From an uncultured Collinsella sp. (GTDB taxonomy: Bacteria; Actinomycetota; Coriobacteriia; Coriobacteriales; Coriobacteriaceae), in the NCBI GenBank assembly GCA_958436995.1, contig CAUBMI010000029.1, positions 1 through 23,919 on the forward strand: 23,919 nt of DNA, given 5' to 3'. Shown piece after piece: positions 7,945 through 14,896 of this stretch (positions are counted from its first letter, which is position 1; the number at the start of each line of letters is the position of its first letter). The notes beneath the pieces are model-generated. The model was not told where the DNA came from, searched no databases, and saw only the letters and a program-made list of their open reading frames with translations. The translations under genes and the position numbers were made by a program.

Positions 7945-7945
7945 A

Positions 7946-8164
7946 ATGCATGATGTCCTGCGTGAGGAATCTGCCCAGGCGACGGTCGAATACGCCATCG
8001 TCACGGTGGCGCTGTTATCGATCGTGCTGGCGATCGCGGGACTTTGGCGTGCCGGCACCGATGGGCGCTTGGCGGCGCTGGTTGAGCGGGCGGCATCCCA
8101 TGGCGTTGCCTCGACGTCGGTTATCGACGCCGCTGCGGCCGCTAAGGACATCGCGTTGTATTGA
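7946..8164 (+). CDS. Small pilin-like/TadE-like protein
   Basis: 72 residues: leader MHDVLREESA, then QATVEYAIVTVALLSIVLAI with glutamate at +5, a class III prepilin-type signal. A short tail of about 40 residues follows. It is close in size and layout to the Flp pilin but lacks the same C-terminus, so it may be a minor pilin or pseudopilin. ATG 7946 has AGGAGGG at 7931-7937 and good spacing. Confidence 0.78.
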   Translation: MHDVLREESAQATVEYAIVTVALLSIVLAIAGLWRAGTDGRLAALVERAASHGVASTSVIDAAAAAKDIALY

Positions 8165-8636
8165 TGCCGCGCGCGAGGACCGGGCGCAGTCTACGGTCGA
8201 GGCCGCTTTTTTGCTGCCGACGTTTCTGACACTCATCCTTCTCGCGCTGCAACCGGTGTGCCTGCTCTATACGCGCGCGGTCATGGAGTCTGCCGCCGCC
8301 GAGACCGCGCGGCTCATGACCACGACGACGGCGGAGGACGACGATCTTAAGGAGTTCACCCGCCGCCGACTTGCCGCAGTGCCCAACGTTTCGATCTTTC
8401 ATGCCGGCGGGCCGTTGTCGTGGGATATCGAGCTTGGCCGGGCCGGTGCGGGTGGCGTCTCGTCCGTGTCCGTTTCCGGCGAGGTCAAGCCGTTGCCTGT
8501 GATCGGTGCGTTTGCGCAGGCTATGGGTGGTACCGCCGAGGGCGGCTACGTTGAGCTCAAAGTCGATGTCTCGTATCAATCGCGTCCCGAATGGCTGGAG
8601 GGAGATTATGATTCGTGGATTGCTGCATGGGATTAA
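8100..8636 (+). CDS. tadE: TadE-like minor pilin / pseudopilin
   Basis: The secure part starts around 8163 (DAAREDRAQSTVEAAFLLPTFLTLILLALQPVCLL). It has an R-A|Q processing site, glutamate at +5 and one membrane helix, followed by an extracellular domain of about 115 residues ending SRPEWLEGDYDSWIAAWD. TadE proteins are pseudopilins processed by the same peptidase as Flp. The start is uncertain. The only in-frame ATG is 8100, which overlaps the previous gene by 65 bases and lacks a clear ribosome site. AAGGA at 8144-8148 points instead to the ATT at 8160, a rare start codon. The 3' end overlaps the next gene by 29 bases. Confidence 0.72.
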   Translation: MALPRRRLSTPLRPLRTSRCIDAAREDRAQSTVEAAFLLPTFLTLILLALQPVCLLYTRAVMESAAAETARLMTTTTAEDDDLKEFTRRRLAAVPNVSIFHAGGPLSWDIELGRAGAGGVSSVSVSGEVKPLPVIGAFAQAMGGTAEGGYVELKVDVSYQSRPEWLEGDYDSWIAAWD

Positions 8637-10761
8637 GCGTTTCTGGTCTAGACGCGTTTTGACGCACCGTCCGAGCTGCCATCGCAAGCGAGGCGGCTTT
8701 ATGGGTCGAGCCGGTGTCGATCTGTTTATCGAAGACGGCGCCTATACCACGCTTTCTTCTGCCGTGGTCATCCTAGTGGTGCTCACATTGTTGTTTTCGT
8801 CGACCGCGGCGATATGGAGCATGTCGCGTGCCGGGGATACCCAGGTGGCGGCTGATAGTGGCGCGCTGGCGGGTGCCAACGTAGTGTCGTCCTATCACAC
8901 GGCTGCCACGGTGGTTGATGCGAGCATCTTGAGTCTGGGGCTGGCGGGGTTTGCCACGATCGGGACGGGCCTGGTCGCCATCCTCATCCCGGGTGCCGAG
9001 CCGGTTGCCGGCAATATGGTCGACACCGGGATTGAGATCATTAAAACGCGCAACAAGTTTGCCAAAAGCGCATCGGAAGGCTTACAGAAAATCGAGACGG
9101 CCCTGCCGTATCTGATCGCCGCGCGTGCCACGCAGGCGGTGTCGGCGCAGGATACCGATAGTGTGACCTATACCGGTACGGCGCTTGCCGTGCCCAGGAC
9201 ATCCGAGTCTGACTTCGCTGCGCTCAAAGGATCAGAGATCTCGACCGATACCATTAAAGACACATCAGATGATTTAGAGGGTGCGGCCGAGGAGCTGCGG
9301 AAGGCTTCTGAGGACACGGCGAAGGCTAAAGAGCGTGCTTGGCTGGCGGATTGTGGTGGGTCTGACAAGGGCTCGGTCGGCAGCTGTTCTTGCATGTGGG
9401 AGCGTGCGAAAAGCCTAACGGATCTCTCCGGTGTTCAAAATCCGCATTACTCATCGAGCGTTACGTGGGAGCCCCAAGTTGCCCTTGATCGCGCGAAGGA
9501 CTACTACCATTGGCGTCTGACAAATGAGAAGCCCCACGGCTCGAGTGTCGAGATGAAGGCAGAGTCTGCGGCGCGTAAGGCGTTTTATACCTATGCGAGC
9601 GCGGAGGTCGATCGGGCACATATAACCGAGAACGGAGACAGGGTTTCCTCCTATATTCCGCTGCTGCCGCGCAACTCTGATGAGGTTCGGGCGACGGAAC
9701 TCTATACCGATGCGGTGTGGCCGACTAGCGTAAACGATGACAAGGCGTATCTGCATTACGGGACGACCTGCCCTAACTATAAGAAAGGGACGCCGAGCGG
9801 ATTTGCTTCGGTTGCCGATTACGATGGACAGGATAAATGCAGCAAATGCCATTTTGGCGTTTTGTCGCTTGGTGCTGTTGCGGCGCCTTCAACCTCTATC
9901 GAAAACGGCTTCGAGTATCACTTTGACAAGTTTAAAGACGCCCTGGAGGACTACGTCGACTGTCGCAACAAGGAGCTCGAGCTCGAGCGTCAGACCGAGG
10001 ACGAAGCCGACCGTGCGGGCAATGCGTTCGATACCGCCATCAAAGAACTTTCCGGTGAGCGTCCGCGTATCGCCCCACCTGGCCGCAACGGCGTAGTCGC
10101 CTTTGCAGTTTCGGGTGATATTACCAGCCCCGATCAACTTAACTCTTCGTTTAACGCGGCGGTTGAGCTTGGCAGTCGCGGTGCCATCTCTGCCGCGGTA
10201 CTGGCGCCCGATGAGGCGACGGCGCAAAACAACGTGCTTTCGCGATTTTTCTCGACATTGAAGGAACGTTCGGGTGGCGTTGCCGGCGTACTCGATGGCG
10301 TCATGGATGTTTGGGGGCGGCTGCTTGTGGGATACGGAGACATCCAAGGTTCGGCCGACGAACTTATGGACGAGATGATTAAGGGCCTAGGAGGGGGCAA
10401 CGGCGCGTTGGGCTCCATTGCGTCGTGGCTTGGCGATACCGTTTCGGCGTCCGTGGCGGCGCTGGGCTTGGAGCCGTGCGACTTGCGCCTGCGAAAGCCG
10501 GTGCTGACCGACACCGCCAATGTCATCAAGAGCCCGGGGTCTGACATCACGGCTCTTTCTAATGCGCAGGACGAGCTACGAAGTATTCCGTTGGGCGTGA
10601 CCGATCCCAAGGCGCTTTGCGAGGCGTTGGAATATCAAGTCGAACGCACCATTAGCGGTACGGTGTTCACGCTTGCGGAGATTCCTCTGCCCGGCGGCGG
10701 CTCCATCCCGCTCACCGTCGATGTCGCCACGCTGGTTGGCGCTTTGGGCGGTGGGTCGTAA
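8608..10761 (+). CDS. tadG: Large TadG-like pilus assembly protein
   Basis: 717 residues. A basic N-terminus precedes a membrane helix (about 47-67, AVVILVVLTLLFSSTAAIW) and the TadG/TadE-like pattern AADSGALAGANVV. A second hydrophobic stretch (about 110-130) comes next. The rest is a long extracellular region with helical segments and two Cys clusters: GGSDKGSVGSCSCMW, and CPNYKK...CSKCHFG around residues 395-415. The cysteines suggest disulfides or metal binding; C411-S-K-C414-H415 has heme-c spacing, but nothing else supports heme. TadG links the pilus base to the envelope in known systems. The start has GGAGGGAGA at 8597-8605. The stop overlaps the next gene in TAATG. Confidence 0.8.
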   Translation: MIRGLLHGIKRFWSRRVLTHRPSCHRKRGGFMGRAGVDLFIEDGAYTTLSSAVVILVVLTLLFSSTAAIWSMSRAGDTQVAADSGALAGANVVSSYHTAATVVDASILSLGLAGFATIGTGLVAILIPGAEPVAGNMVDTGIEIIKTRNKFAKSASEGLQKIETALPYLIAARATQAVSAQDTDSVTYTGTALAVPRTSESDFAALKGSEISTDTIKDTSDDLEGAAEELRKASEDTAKAKERAWLADCGGSDKGSVGSCSCMWERAKSLTDLSGVQNPHYSSSVTWEPQVALDRAKDYYHWRLTNEKPHGSSVEMKAESAARKAFYTYASAEVDRAHITENGDRVSSYIPLLPRNSDEVRATELYTDAVWPTSVNDDKAYLHYGTTCPNYKKGTPSGFASVADYDGQDKCSKCHFGVLSLGAVAAPSTSIENGFEYHFDKFKDALEDYVDCRNKELELERQTEDEADRAGNAFDTAIKELSGERPRIAPPGRNGVVAFAVSGDITSPDQLNSSFNAAVELGSRGAISAAVLAPDEATAQNNVLSRFFSTLKERSGGVAGVLDGVMDVWGRLLVGYGDIQGSADELMDEMIKGLGGGNGALGSIASWLGDTVSASVAALGLEPCDLRLRKPVLTDTANVIKSPGSDITALSNAQDELRSIPLGVTDPKALCEALEYQVERTISGTVFTLAEIPLPGGGSIPLTVDVATLVGALGGGS

Positions 10762-11237
10762 TGAGTATCCGCATGCGTCTGCGCGAGGAGCGCGCCCAAG
10801 CGACGGTGGAGATGGCAGTGGTTACGCCCGTTTTGCTGGTGCTGGCACTCATCGTGTACAACGTCATGATCTTTGCCAGCGCTGTCGCGCGCTTCGACCG
10901 CGTGGTGCCCGACATCGTGTTGGCGCACGCCGTGGCGTCGGAGGGGGAGGGCGACGAAAGCTCTGCCGATGCCTCGGCGACGGTTCAGACTCAAATTCTG
11001 AATGCCATGGAAGGCTATGGCTTGCAGATCGAAGTGTCGAGCGAGCAAGGCGCGGAGGCATCGGATGGTGGCCTGCTCTCCCTATCCGGTACGTTTAGGA
11101 CCTACACCTGCACCATGCACTATGAGCCGTGGCCGACTTCTCTCAGCATCGCTGGCGTTCCGCTGGGGGCGCCGACAACGTTGTCGCACGAGCGCGCGGT
11201 GACGGTCGATCCATGGCGTCCGGGGGTGGTCATGTGA
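10761..11237 (+). CDS. TadE-like minor pilin
   Basis: 158 residues. The leader MSIRMRLREERA precedes QATVEMAVVTPVLLVLALIV, with R-A|Q processing and glutamate at +5. It is followed by one helix and an extracellular domain of about 120 residues with a DE-rich stretch (EGEGDESSADAS) and a CTMHYEPWP segment. This is the fourth protein of the operon with the [SR]-A|Q-x-T-x-E signal. ATG 10761 overlaps the tadG stop by one base. The stop overlaps the next gene (GTGA at 11234-11237). Confidence 0.78.
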   Translation: MSIRMRLREERAQATVEMAVVTPVLLVLALIVYNVMIFASAVARFDRVVPDIVLAHAVASEGEGDESSADASATVQTQILNAMEGYGLQIEVSSEQGAEASDGGLLSLSGTFRTYTCTMHYEPWPTSLSIAGVPLGAPTTLSHERAVTVDPWRPGVVM

Positions 11238-11593
11238 CCGCGGTCTCGTCCTACATCGCCTACGCGCGGGCACTCAATAGGCTGGGCTGGACGCCGGCCG
11301 AGTTTGCGGTGGCGGAGTCGTTTGCCGTGCGCCTGCGCGGCATGCTGGGACGGTGTCCGGTTGCCGCCAACGGTCTGCCGCTCGTCATGGCATTTCCACG
11401 CTGCTCTTCGGTCCATACGTGTTTTATGGCCTATCCCATCGATATCGCCTTTATCGATGCACGTGGCTATGTCCTCGTATGCTACGAAAACGTACGTCCC
11501 TGGCGTATGTGCTCCTGCCCCGGCGCCTGGGCCGTACTAGAGCGTCCTTCAATCATTGTTTCGACCCCTGCTCTCCAACGCGTGCCGGCTTAA
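11234..11593 (+). CDS. DUF192 family protein in the Tad operon
   Basis: 119 residues. The DUF192 signature is clear: RLRGMLGR near the N-terminus, then a core FMAYPIDIAFIDARGYVLVCYENVRPWRM, and near the C-terminus GAWAVLE. The family function is unknown. Many members carry a signal peptide; this one shows none and would be cytoplasmic. It has extra cysteines (CSSVHTCF, CSC). GTG 11234 overlaps the previous stop by four bases with GGGGGTGG upstream, so it belongs to the operon. It is the last gene; no terminator is visible after it. Confidence 0.8.
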   Translation: MTAVSSYIAYARALNRLGWTPAEFAVAESFAVRLRGMLGRCPVAANGLPLVMAFPRCSSVHTCFMAYPIDIAFIDARGYVLVCYENVRPWRMCSCPGAWAVLERPSIIVSTPALQRVPA

Positions 11594-11596
11594 GAA

Positions 11597-11626
11597 TTGG
11601 CGACAGCGGACTTTCGTCATACGAAA
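11597..11626 (+). promoter_or_regulatory. Possible promoter/operator of the toxin-antitoxin-like pair
   Basis: TTGGCG at 11597-11602 and TACGAA at 11620-11625 are 17 bases apart. A perfect inverted repeat TTTCGT-CAT-ACGAAA (11612-11626) overlaps the -10, as expected for autorepression by a ribbon-helix-helix antitoxin. The -10 match is weak. Confidence 0.4.
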
Positions 11627-11651
11627 TTGGGTAAGATGGAGGAGAAGATGC

Positions 11652-11942
11652 ATGGATGTTGAGATCCATCCCAACGCTAAAAAGCACCTGACGGAAAAGC
11701 AGGTGCTTAGCGCTTGGCTTGCGGTTACTGAGTGCATTCGTCGCGAGCCGAAGGACGAGCCGCCGAGATGGCTTGCGATTGGATGGCTCCCAGACGGACG
11801 AAGCGTGGAGCTTGTCGCGGTCGAGCTTGTCCGTGGGGGCTTATCATTCATGCCTTGTCTCCAGTCCAGAAGAAATTTTGGCAGGAGATTGAACGGGCTC
11901 GGCAAAGGGGTCGATGATGGGCAAGACGTATACGGCCGCTAA
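11652..11942 (+). CDS. Toxin-like small protein, probably frameshifted
   Basis: As read, 96 residues from ATG 11652, with a purine-rich AGGAGAAG site upstream. The first ~60 residues (MDVEIHPNAKKHLTEKQV... WLPDGRSVELVAVELV) look like the small toxin-like proteins paired with ribbon-helix-helix antitoxins in Actinobacteria. After the G5 run at 11835-11839 the frame turns into an atypical basic tail. In the -1 frame the sequence continues naturally as LIIHALSPVQKKFWQEIER and stops at 11917, overlapping the next ATG by four bases. One G lost from a G6 run would explain this. It could be a pseudogene, a sequencing error or a phase-variable tract. The toxin family assignment is tentative. Confidence 0.6.
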   Translation: MDVEIHPNAKKHLTEKQVLSAWLAVTECIRREPKDEPPRWLAIGWLPDGRSVELVAVELVRGGLSFMPCLQSRRNFGRRLNGLGKGVDDGQDVYGR

Positions 11943-12201
11943 TGGTCAGGTTGTAACGGATGAAATGATTGACGCGTGGTGCGAGTCGTACGAGCGCGGA
12001 GAGTTTCCGGATGGCGAACACACCGTTGGTGGGATCGTGCATGGACGGCCCCCACTCTCAGGTGAGGGGACGGCAACGCTGTCGGTCAAGATTCCTCTGG
12101 GAATGAAGGAGGCCATTCGTCGACGGGCGGCTGCCGAGGGGATGACGCCAAGTGAGTTTGCCCGTGCGGCTCTGAGCGAAAAACTTCTTGCTGCCGGCTG
12201 A
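11917..12201 (+). CDS. Ribbon-helix-helix antitoxin-like protein
   Basis: 94 residues from ATG 11917 (an ATG at 11914 is also in frame; AAAGGGG at 11904-11910 spaces better to 11917). The N-terminal half is acidic and polar (DEMIDAWCESYERGEFPDGE), likely the partner-binding region. The C-terminal half, TATLSVKIPLGMKEAIRRRAAAEGMTPSEFARAALSEKL, has the beta strand plus two helices of a ribbon-helix-helix DNA-binding domain. DNA binding at the C-terminus is the reverse of the usual antitoxin order but does occur. It lies directly after the toxin-like gene, suggesting a module that represses its own promoter. Confidence 0.72.
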   Translation: MGKTYTAANGQVVTDEMIDAWCESYERGEFPDGEHTVGGIVHGRPPLSGEGTATLSVKIPLGMKEAIRRRAAAEGMTPSEFARAALSEKLLAAG

Positions 12202-12264
12202 TGCCTCTGACGTGCCGATTTAAAGAACCGAGGCTGTGCTCAAAAACTTTTTTGAAATTCTCGG

Positions 12265-12292
12265 TTGACCGGAACGCGTCCTTGGTTATACT
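12265..12292 (+). promoter_or_regulatory. tRNA-Phe promoter
   Basis: TTGACC (12265-12270) and TATACT (12287-12292) with a 16-base spacer. An A/T-rich stretch with TCAAAAACTTTTTTGA (12240-12255) lies just upstream and could act as an UP element. The tRNA begins 33 bases after the -10. Confidence 0.8.
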
Positions 12293-12324
12293 AATCAAGC
12301 CTTGAAACAAGGCACACCTCAAAT

Positions 12325-12397
<73 letters not shown>

Positions 12398-12410
12398 CCT
12401 TGAATTGACT

Positions 12411-12440
12411 AGGACCTCTGCAAAGGGGTCCTTTTCTTTT
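12411..12440 (+). terminator. tRNA-Phe terminator
   Basis: Eight-bp stem AGGACCTC/GGGGTCCT (12411-12418, 12425-12432) with one G-U, six-base loop, then TTTTCTTTT-type tract. Confidence 0.85.
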
Positions 12441-12596
12441 ATGTAGCCCTCGCACGGAATCGGACCCCGTGAGGGCGCGGAGCTGAGTAAACGCGTAAGC
12501 GTTTGCCAGCGCAGCTCGCAAGGCGCGTAAGCGCCGCAGCGGTCCGTCCGCGCAGCGCGCGGACGCGATTCCCTTCCCCGCCACCTTGAATTGACT

Positions 12597-12626
12597 AGGA
12601 CCTCTGCAAAGGGGTCCTTTTCTTTT
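12597..12626 (+). terminator. Second copy of the tRNA-Phe terminator
   Basis: Exact copy of the stem-loop and T-tract at 12411-12440, carried in the downstream direct repeat. Confidence 0.8.
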
Positions 12627-12640
12627 ATGTAGGGTTCTGC

Positions 12641-12686
12641 GGAAACTGCGTCCCAGAATAAGGGCTCAGAACGGGACACACTTTCC
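12641..12686. repeat. Nested inverted repeat, possible small repeat remnant
   Basis: GGAAA (12641-12645) pairs with TTTCC (12682-12686) and GTCCC (12650-12654) with GGGAC (12673-12677), each separated by four unpaired bases. The rest of 12687-12800 shows no feature I can support. Confidence 0.35.
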
Positions 12687-12809
12687 GGTGCCTGCCTCCG
12701 GCGCGCGTACACACCTCGTCGCACCATTCCGAGTCCGTCTGCTCCCAGACATTCCTCCCACTTTCGCGTCACTTTGCAGACCGTTCGGTCGCCTGTCCGC
12801 ACACGCGGG

Positions 12810-12862
12810 TATACTCAAAACGATACTTATCCTACGCAATACGATGCGGGTTCGACCTGCAT
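12810..12862 (+). promoter_or_regulatory. Possible promoter and leader hairpin before the GH5-like gene
   Basis: TATACT at 12810-12815 is a good -10; no clear -35 lies 16-18 bases upstream. A leader hairpin ATGCGGGT/ACCTGCAT (12844-12851, 12855-12862) ends shortly before the ribosome site. Confidence 0.35.
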
Positions 12863-12880
12863 GATCCGAAGGGGGCAGTG

Positions 12881-13942
12881 ATGGAGAGGATACTCGGCGT
12901 TAATCTCTCTGGCTGGTTTATTCCCGAGCCTTGGGTGACCCCGTCGCTGTACGCGGCGACCGGTGCATCCAACGCGGCTGAGCTACAGGAGGCCATGGGT
13001 ACCGCCGCCTATAACGAGCGCATGCGCCGCCATTACGAGACGTTTGTGAGCGAGGACGATTTTCGCCGCATGGCGCAGATCGGTCTCAATGCCGTGCGTC
13101 TGCCGGTGCCCTGGTATGCCTTTGGCTCACAGGAGTCCGATGCCTCCTACATATCGGTTGTCGATTACATCGACCGCGCAATTGAGTGGGCTGCCAAGTA
13201 CGACATCCGCGTGCTGCTCGATCTGGCAACCGTGCCCGGTGGCCAGGGCGATTCCAACGATTCGCCCACCACGCCGGAGGCTGTTGCCGAGTGGCATTCG
13301 TCCACCAACGGCCGTCATGTCGCACTCGACGTGCTCGAGCGCTTGGCCGATCGCTATGGCGAGGCCGAGAGCCTGCTGGGCATTGAGCTGCTGGACACGC
13401 CGCAGATGAGCGTTCGCAAGAGCCTCTTCACCATGACGGATGGCATTCCTGCTCACTACCTGCGCAATTTCTATCGCGATGCCTACGAGCTCGTCCGTTC
13501 GTATATGCCCGAGGATAAGATCGTCGTCTTCTCGTCGTCGGGGCATCCCAGCGAGTGGAAGCATTTTATGCGCGGCGCCAAGTACAAGAACGTCTACATG
13601 GACCTTCACCTGTACCATTACCGCGACGAGTATGCGCTCGACATCACGAGCCCTCGCGGGCTGACGACGGCGATTTCGCGTAACAAGCGCGAGCTTAAAG
13701 AAGCGATTTCGACTGGGTTCCCCGTGCTGGTGGGCGAATGGTCGGGCGCGGCGATCTTTGCCAACTCGTCGGTTACGCCCGAGGGCCGCAATGCCTACGA
13801 GCGCGTGTTTATCGCCAACCAGCTGGCTTCGTTTGCGCCGGCTGCCGGTTGGTTCTTCCAAACGTGGAAGACCGAGAAGCGCATTGCAGCATGGGACGCC
13901 CGCGCGGCGCTCGGTACGCTCGAGCGCGGCATGATTGAATAG
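12881..13942 (+). CDS. Glycoside hydrolase family 5-like protein, acid/base residue apparently missing
   Basis: 353 residues, cytoplasmic (no signal peptide). The start GVNLSGWFIPEPWVTPSLY matches the exo-beta-1,3-glucanase branch of GH5, and the barrel continues with GLNAVRLPVPWYAF and YDIRVLLDLATVPGGQ. The nucleophile region VLVGEWSGA keeps its glutamate. At the end of strand 4, where GH5 enzymes have Asn-Glu-Pro, this protein reads GIELLDTPQ, so the general acid/base glutamate is a threonine. Either it is inactive, works differently, or binds sugars without hydrolysis. ATG 12881 is preceded by GAAGGGGG; a GTG at 12878 is too close to that site. rsmI starts six bases after the stop, so the two are probably co-transcribed. 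Confidence 0.8.
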   Translation: MERILGVNLSGWFIPEPWVTPSLYAATGASNAAELQEAMGTAAYNERMRRHYETFVSEDDFRRMAQIGLNAVRLPVPWYAFGSQESDASYISVVDYIDRAIEWAAKYDIRVLLDLATVPGGQGDSNDSPTTPEAVAEWHSSTNGRHVALDVLERLADRYGEAESLLGIELLDTPQMSVRKSLFTMTDGIPAHYLRNFYRDAYELVRSYMPEDKIVVFSSSGHPSEWKHFMRGAKYKNVYMDLHLYHYRDEYALDITSPRGLTTAISRNKRELKEAISTGFPVLVGEWSGAAIFANSSVTPEGRNAYERVFIANQLASFAPAAGWFFQTWKTEKRIAAWDARAALGTLERGMIE

Positions 13943-13948
13943 GTTGAT

Positions 13949-14827
13949 ATGACGCAAAACAGCGCCCATACGGGCAAACTCTATGTGGTCGGCACGCCCA
14001 TCGGCAACCTAGGCGACCTGTCCCCGCGCGTTGGCGAGGCTTTTGCCGCTGCCGATGTCATTTGCTGCGAAGACACGCGTGTGACGTCAAAGCTGCTGAT
14101 GCACCTGGGCATTTCCAAGCCGCTTGTCCGTTGCGATGAGAATGTGATCGCTAGCCGCGCTGCCGGCCTGGTCGACCGTCTGCTGGCGGGGGAGACCCTC
14201 GCCTTTGCCTCGGACGCCGGCATGCCGAGCGTGTCCGATCCCGGCCAGGCGCTGGTCGAGGCGGCGCGTGAGGCCGATGTGCCCGTCGAAGTTATTCCCG
14301 GGCCCTCTGCTTGCGTCACGGCGCTCGTTTCGTCCGGCATTCCCTGCGAGCATTTTTTCTTCGAGGGCTTTTTGGGCCGAAAGCACGGCGACCGTGTGCG
14401 CCGTTTGCAGCGCCTTGCCGTGGTGCCTGGCGCACTCATCTTCTACGAGTCTCCACATCGTATCGTGGCGACGCTCGAGGCCGTGGCGGAGGTCTTTCCC
14501 CAGCGTGAGGTTGCCGTCTGCCGCGAACTCACCAAGCTGCACGAGGAGGTCTTGCGCGGGCCCGCTGACCAGCTTGCCGAGGAGCTGCGTGCTCGCGGCG
14601 AGGTAAAGGGCGAGATTGCGCTGGTCATCGCGCCGCCGAGCGAGGACGAGGAGGCCGGCATCGCGCCGGTTGGCGCTGCGGTAGCGGATCCCGACGAGGC
14701 CCTGCGCGAGGATATCCGCACCGCGCTCGAGGAGGGGGAGCCCGCCTCTGCGGTGGCCAAGCGCCTGTCTCAGAAGTATTCGCGCCGCAAGCGCGATGTC
14801 TATGCCATGGTGCTCGATATGCAATAG
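13949..14827 (+). CDS. rsmI: 16S rRNA (cytidine-1402 2'-O) methyltransferase RsmI
   Basis: 292-residue SAM-dependent enzyme that methylates the ribose of C1402 in the 30S decoding centre. The family start LYVVGTPIGNLGDLSPR, CEDTRVTSKLL, FASDAGMPSVSDPG, VIPGPSACVTALVSSG and FYESPHRI are all present, in the order of tetrapyrrole methylase-fold enzymes. The C-terminal tail after about residue 230 is variable and acidic, then ends with a basic helix (KRLSQKYSRRKRDVYAMVL). The start ATG has only a weak ribosome site, consistent with coupling to the gene just upstream. Confidence 0.95.
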   Translation: MTQNSAHTGKLYVVGTPIGNLGDLSPRVGEAFAAADVICCEDTRVTSKLLMHLGISKPLVRCDENVIASRAAGLVDRLLAGETLAFASDAGMPSVSDPGQALVEAAREADVPVEVIPGPSACVTALVSSGIPCEHFFFEGFLGRKHGDRVRRLQRLAVVPGALIFYESPHRIVATLEAVAEVFPQREVAVCRELTKLHEEVLRGPADQLAEELRARGEVKGEIALVIAPPSEDEEAGIAPVGAAVADPDEALREDIRTALEEGEPASAVAKRLSQKYSRRKRDVYAMVLDMQ

Positions 14828-14896
14828 ATGGAGGATATCCAGCCCTTGCGCTAGAATCATCCCCTGTATGCAACGTTTTTCTGGAGGACAAACCCC

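Noticed and set aside
9838..9852. Heme-c binding site in the TadG-like protein
   Set aside because: A single C-x-x-C-H with no cytochrome fold or maturation genes nearby; kept only as a cysteine cluster of unknown role.
12456..12490. A complete minus-strand tRNA next to each real tRNA
   Set aside because: Only a T-loop-like segment is present; no D arm, anticodon arm or paired acceptor stem can be drawn.
14828..14896. T-box leader before metG
   Set aside because: The gap is only 69 bases and lacks the T-box sequence and antiterminator; the same holds for serS.
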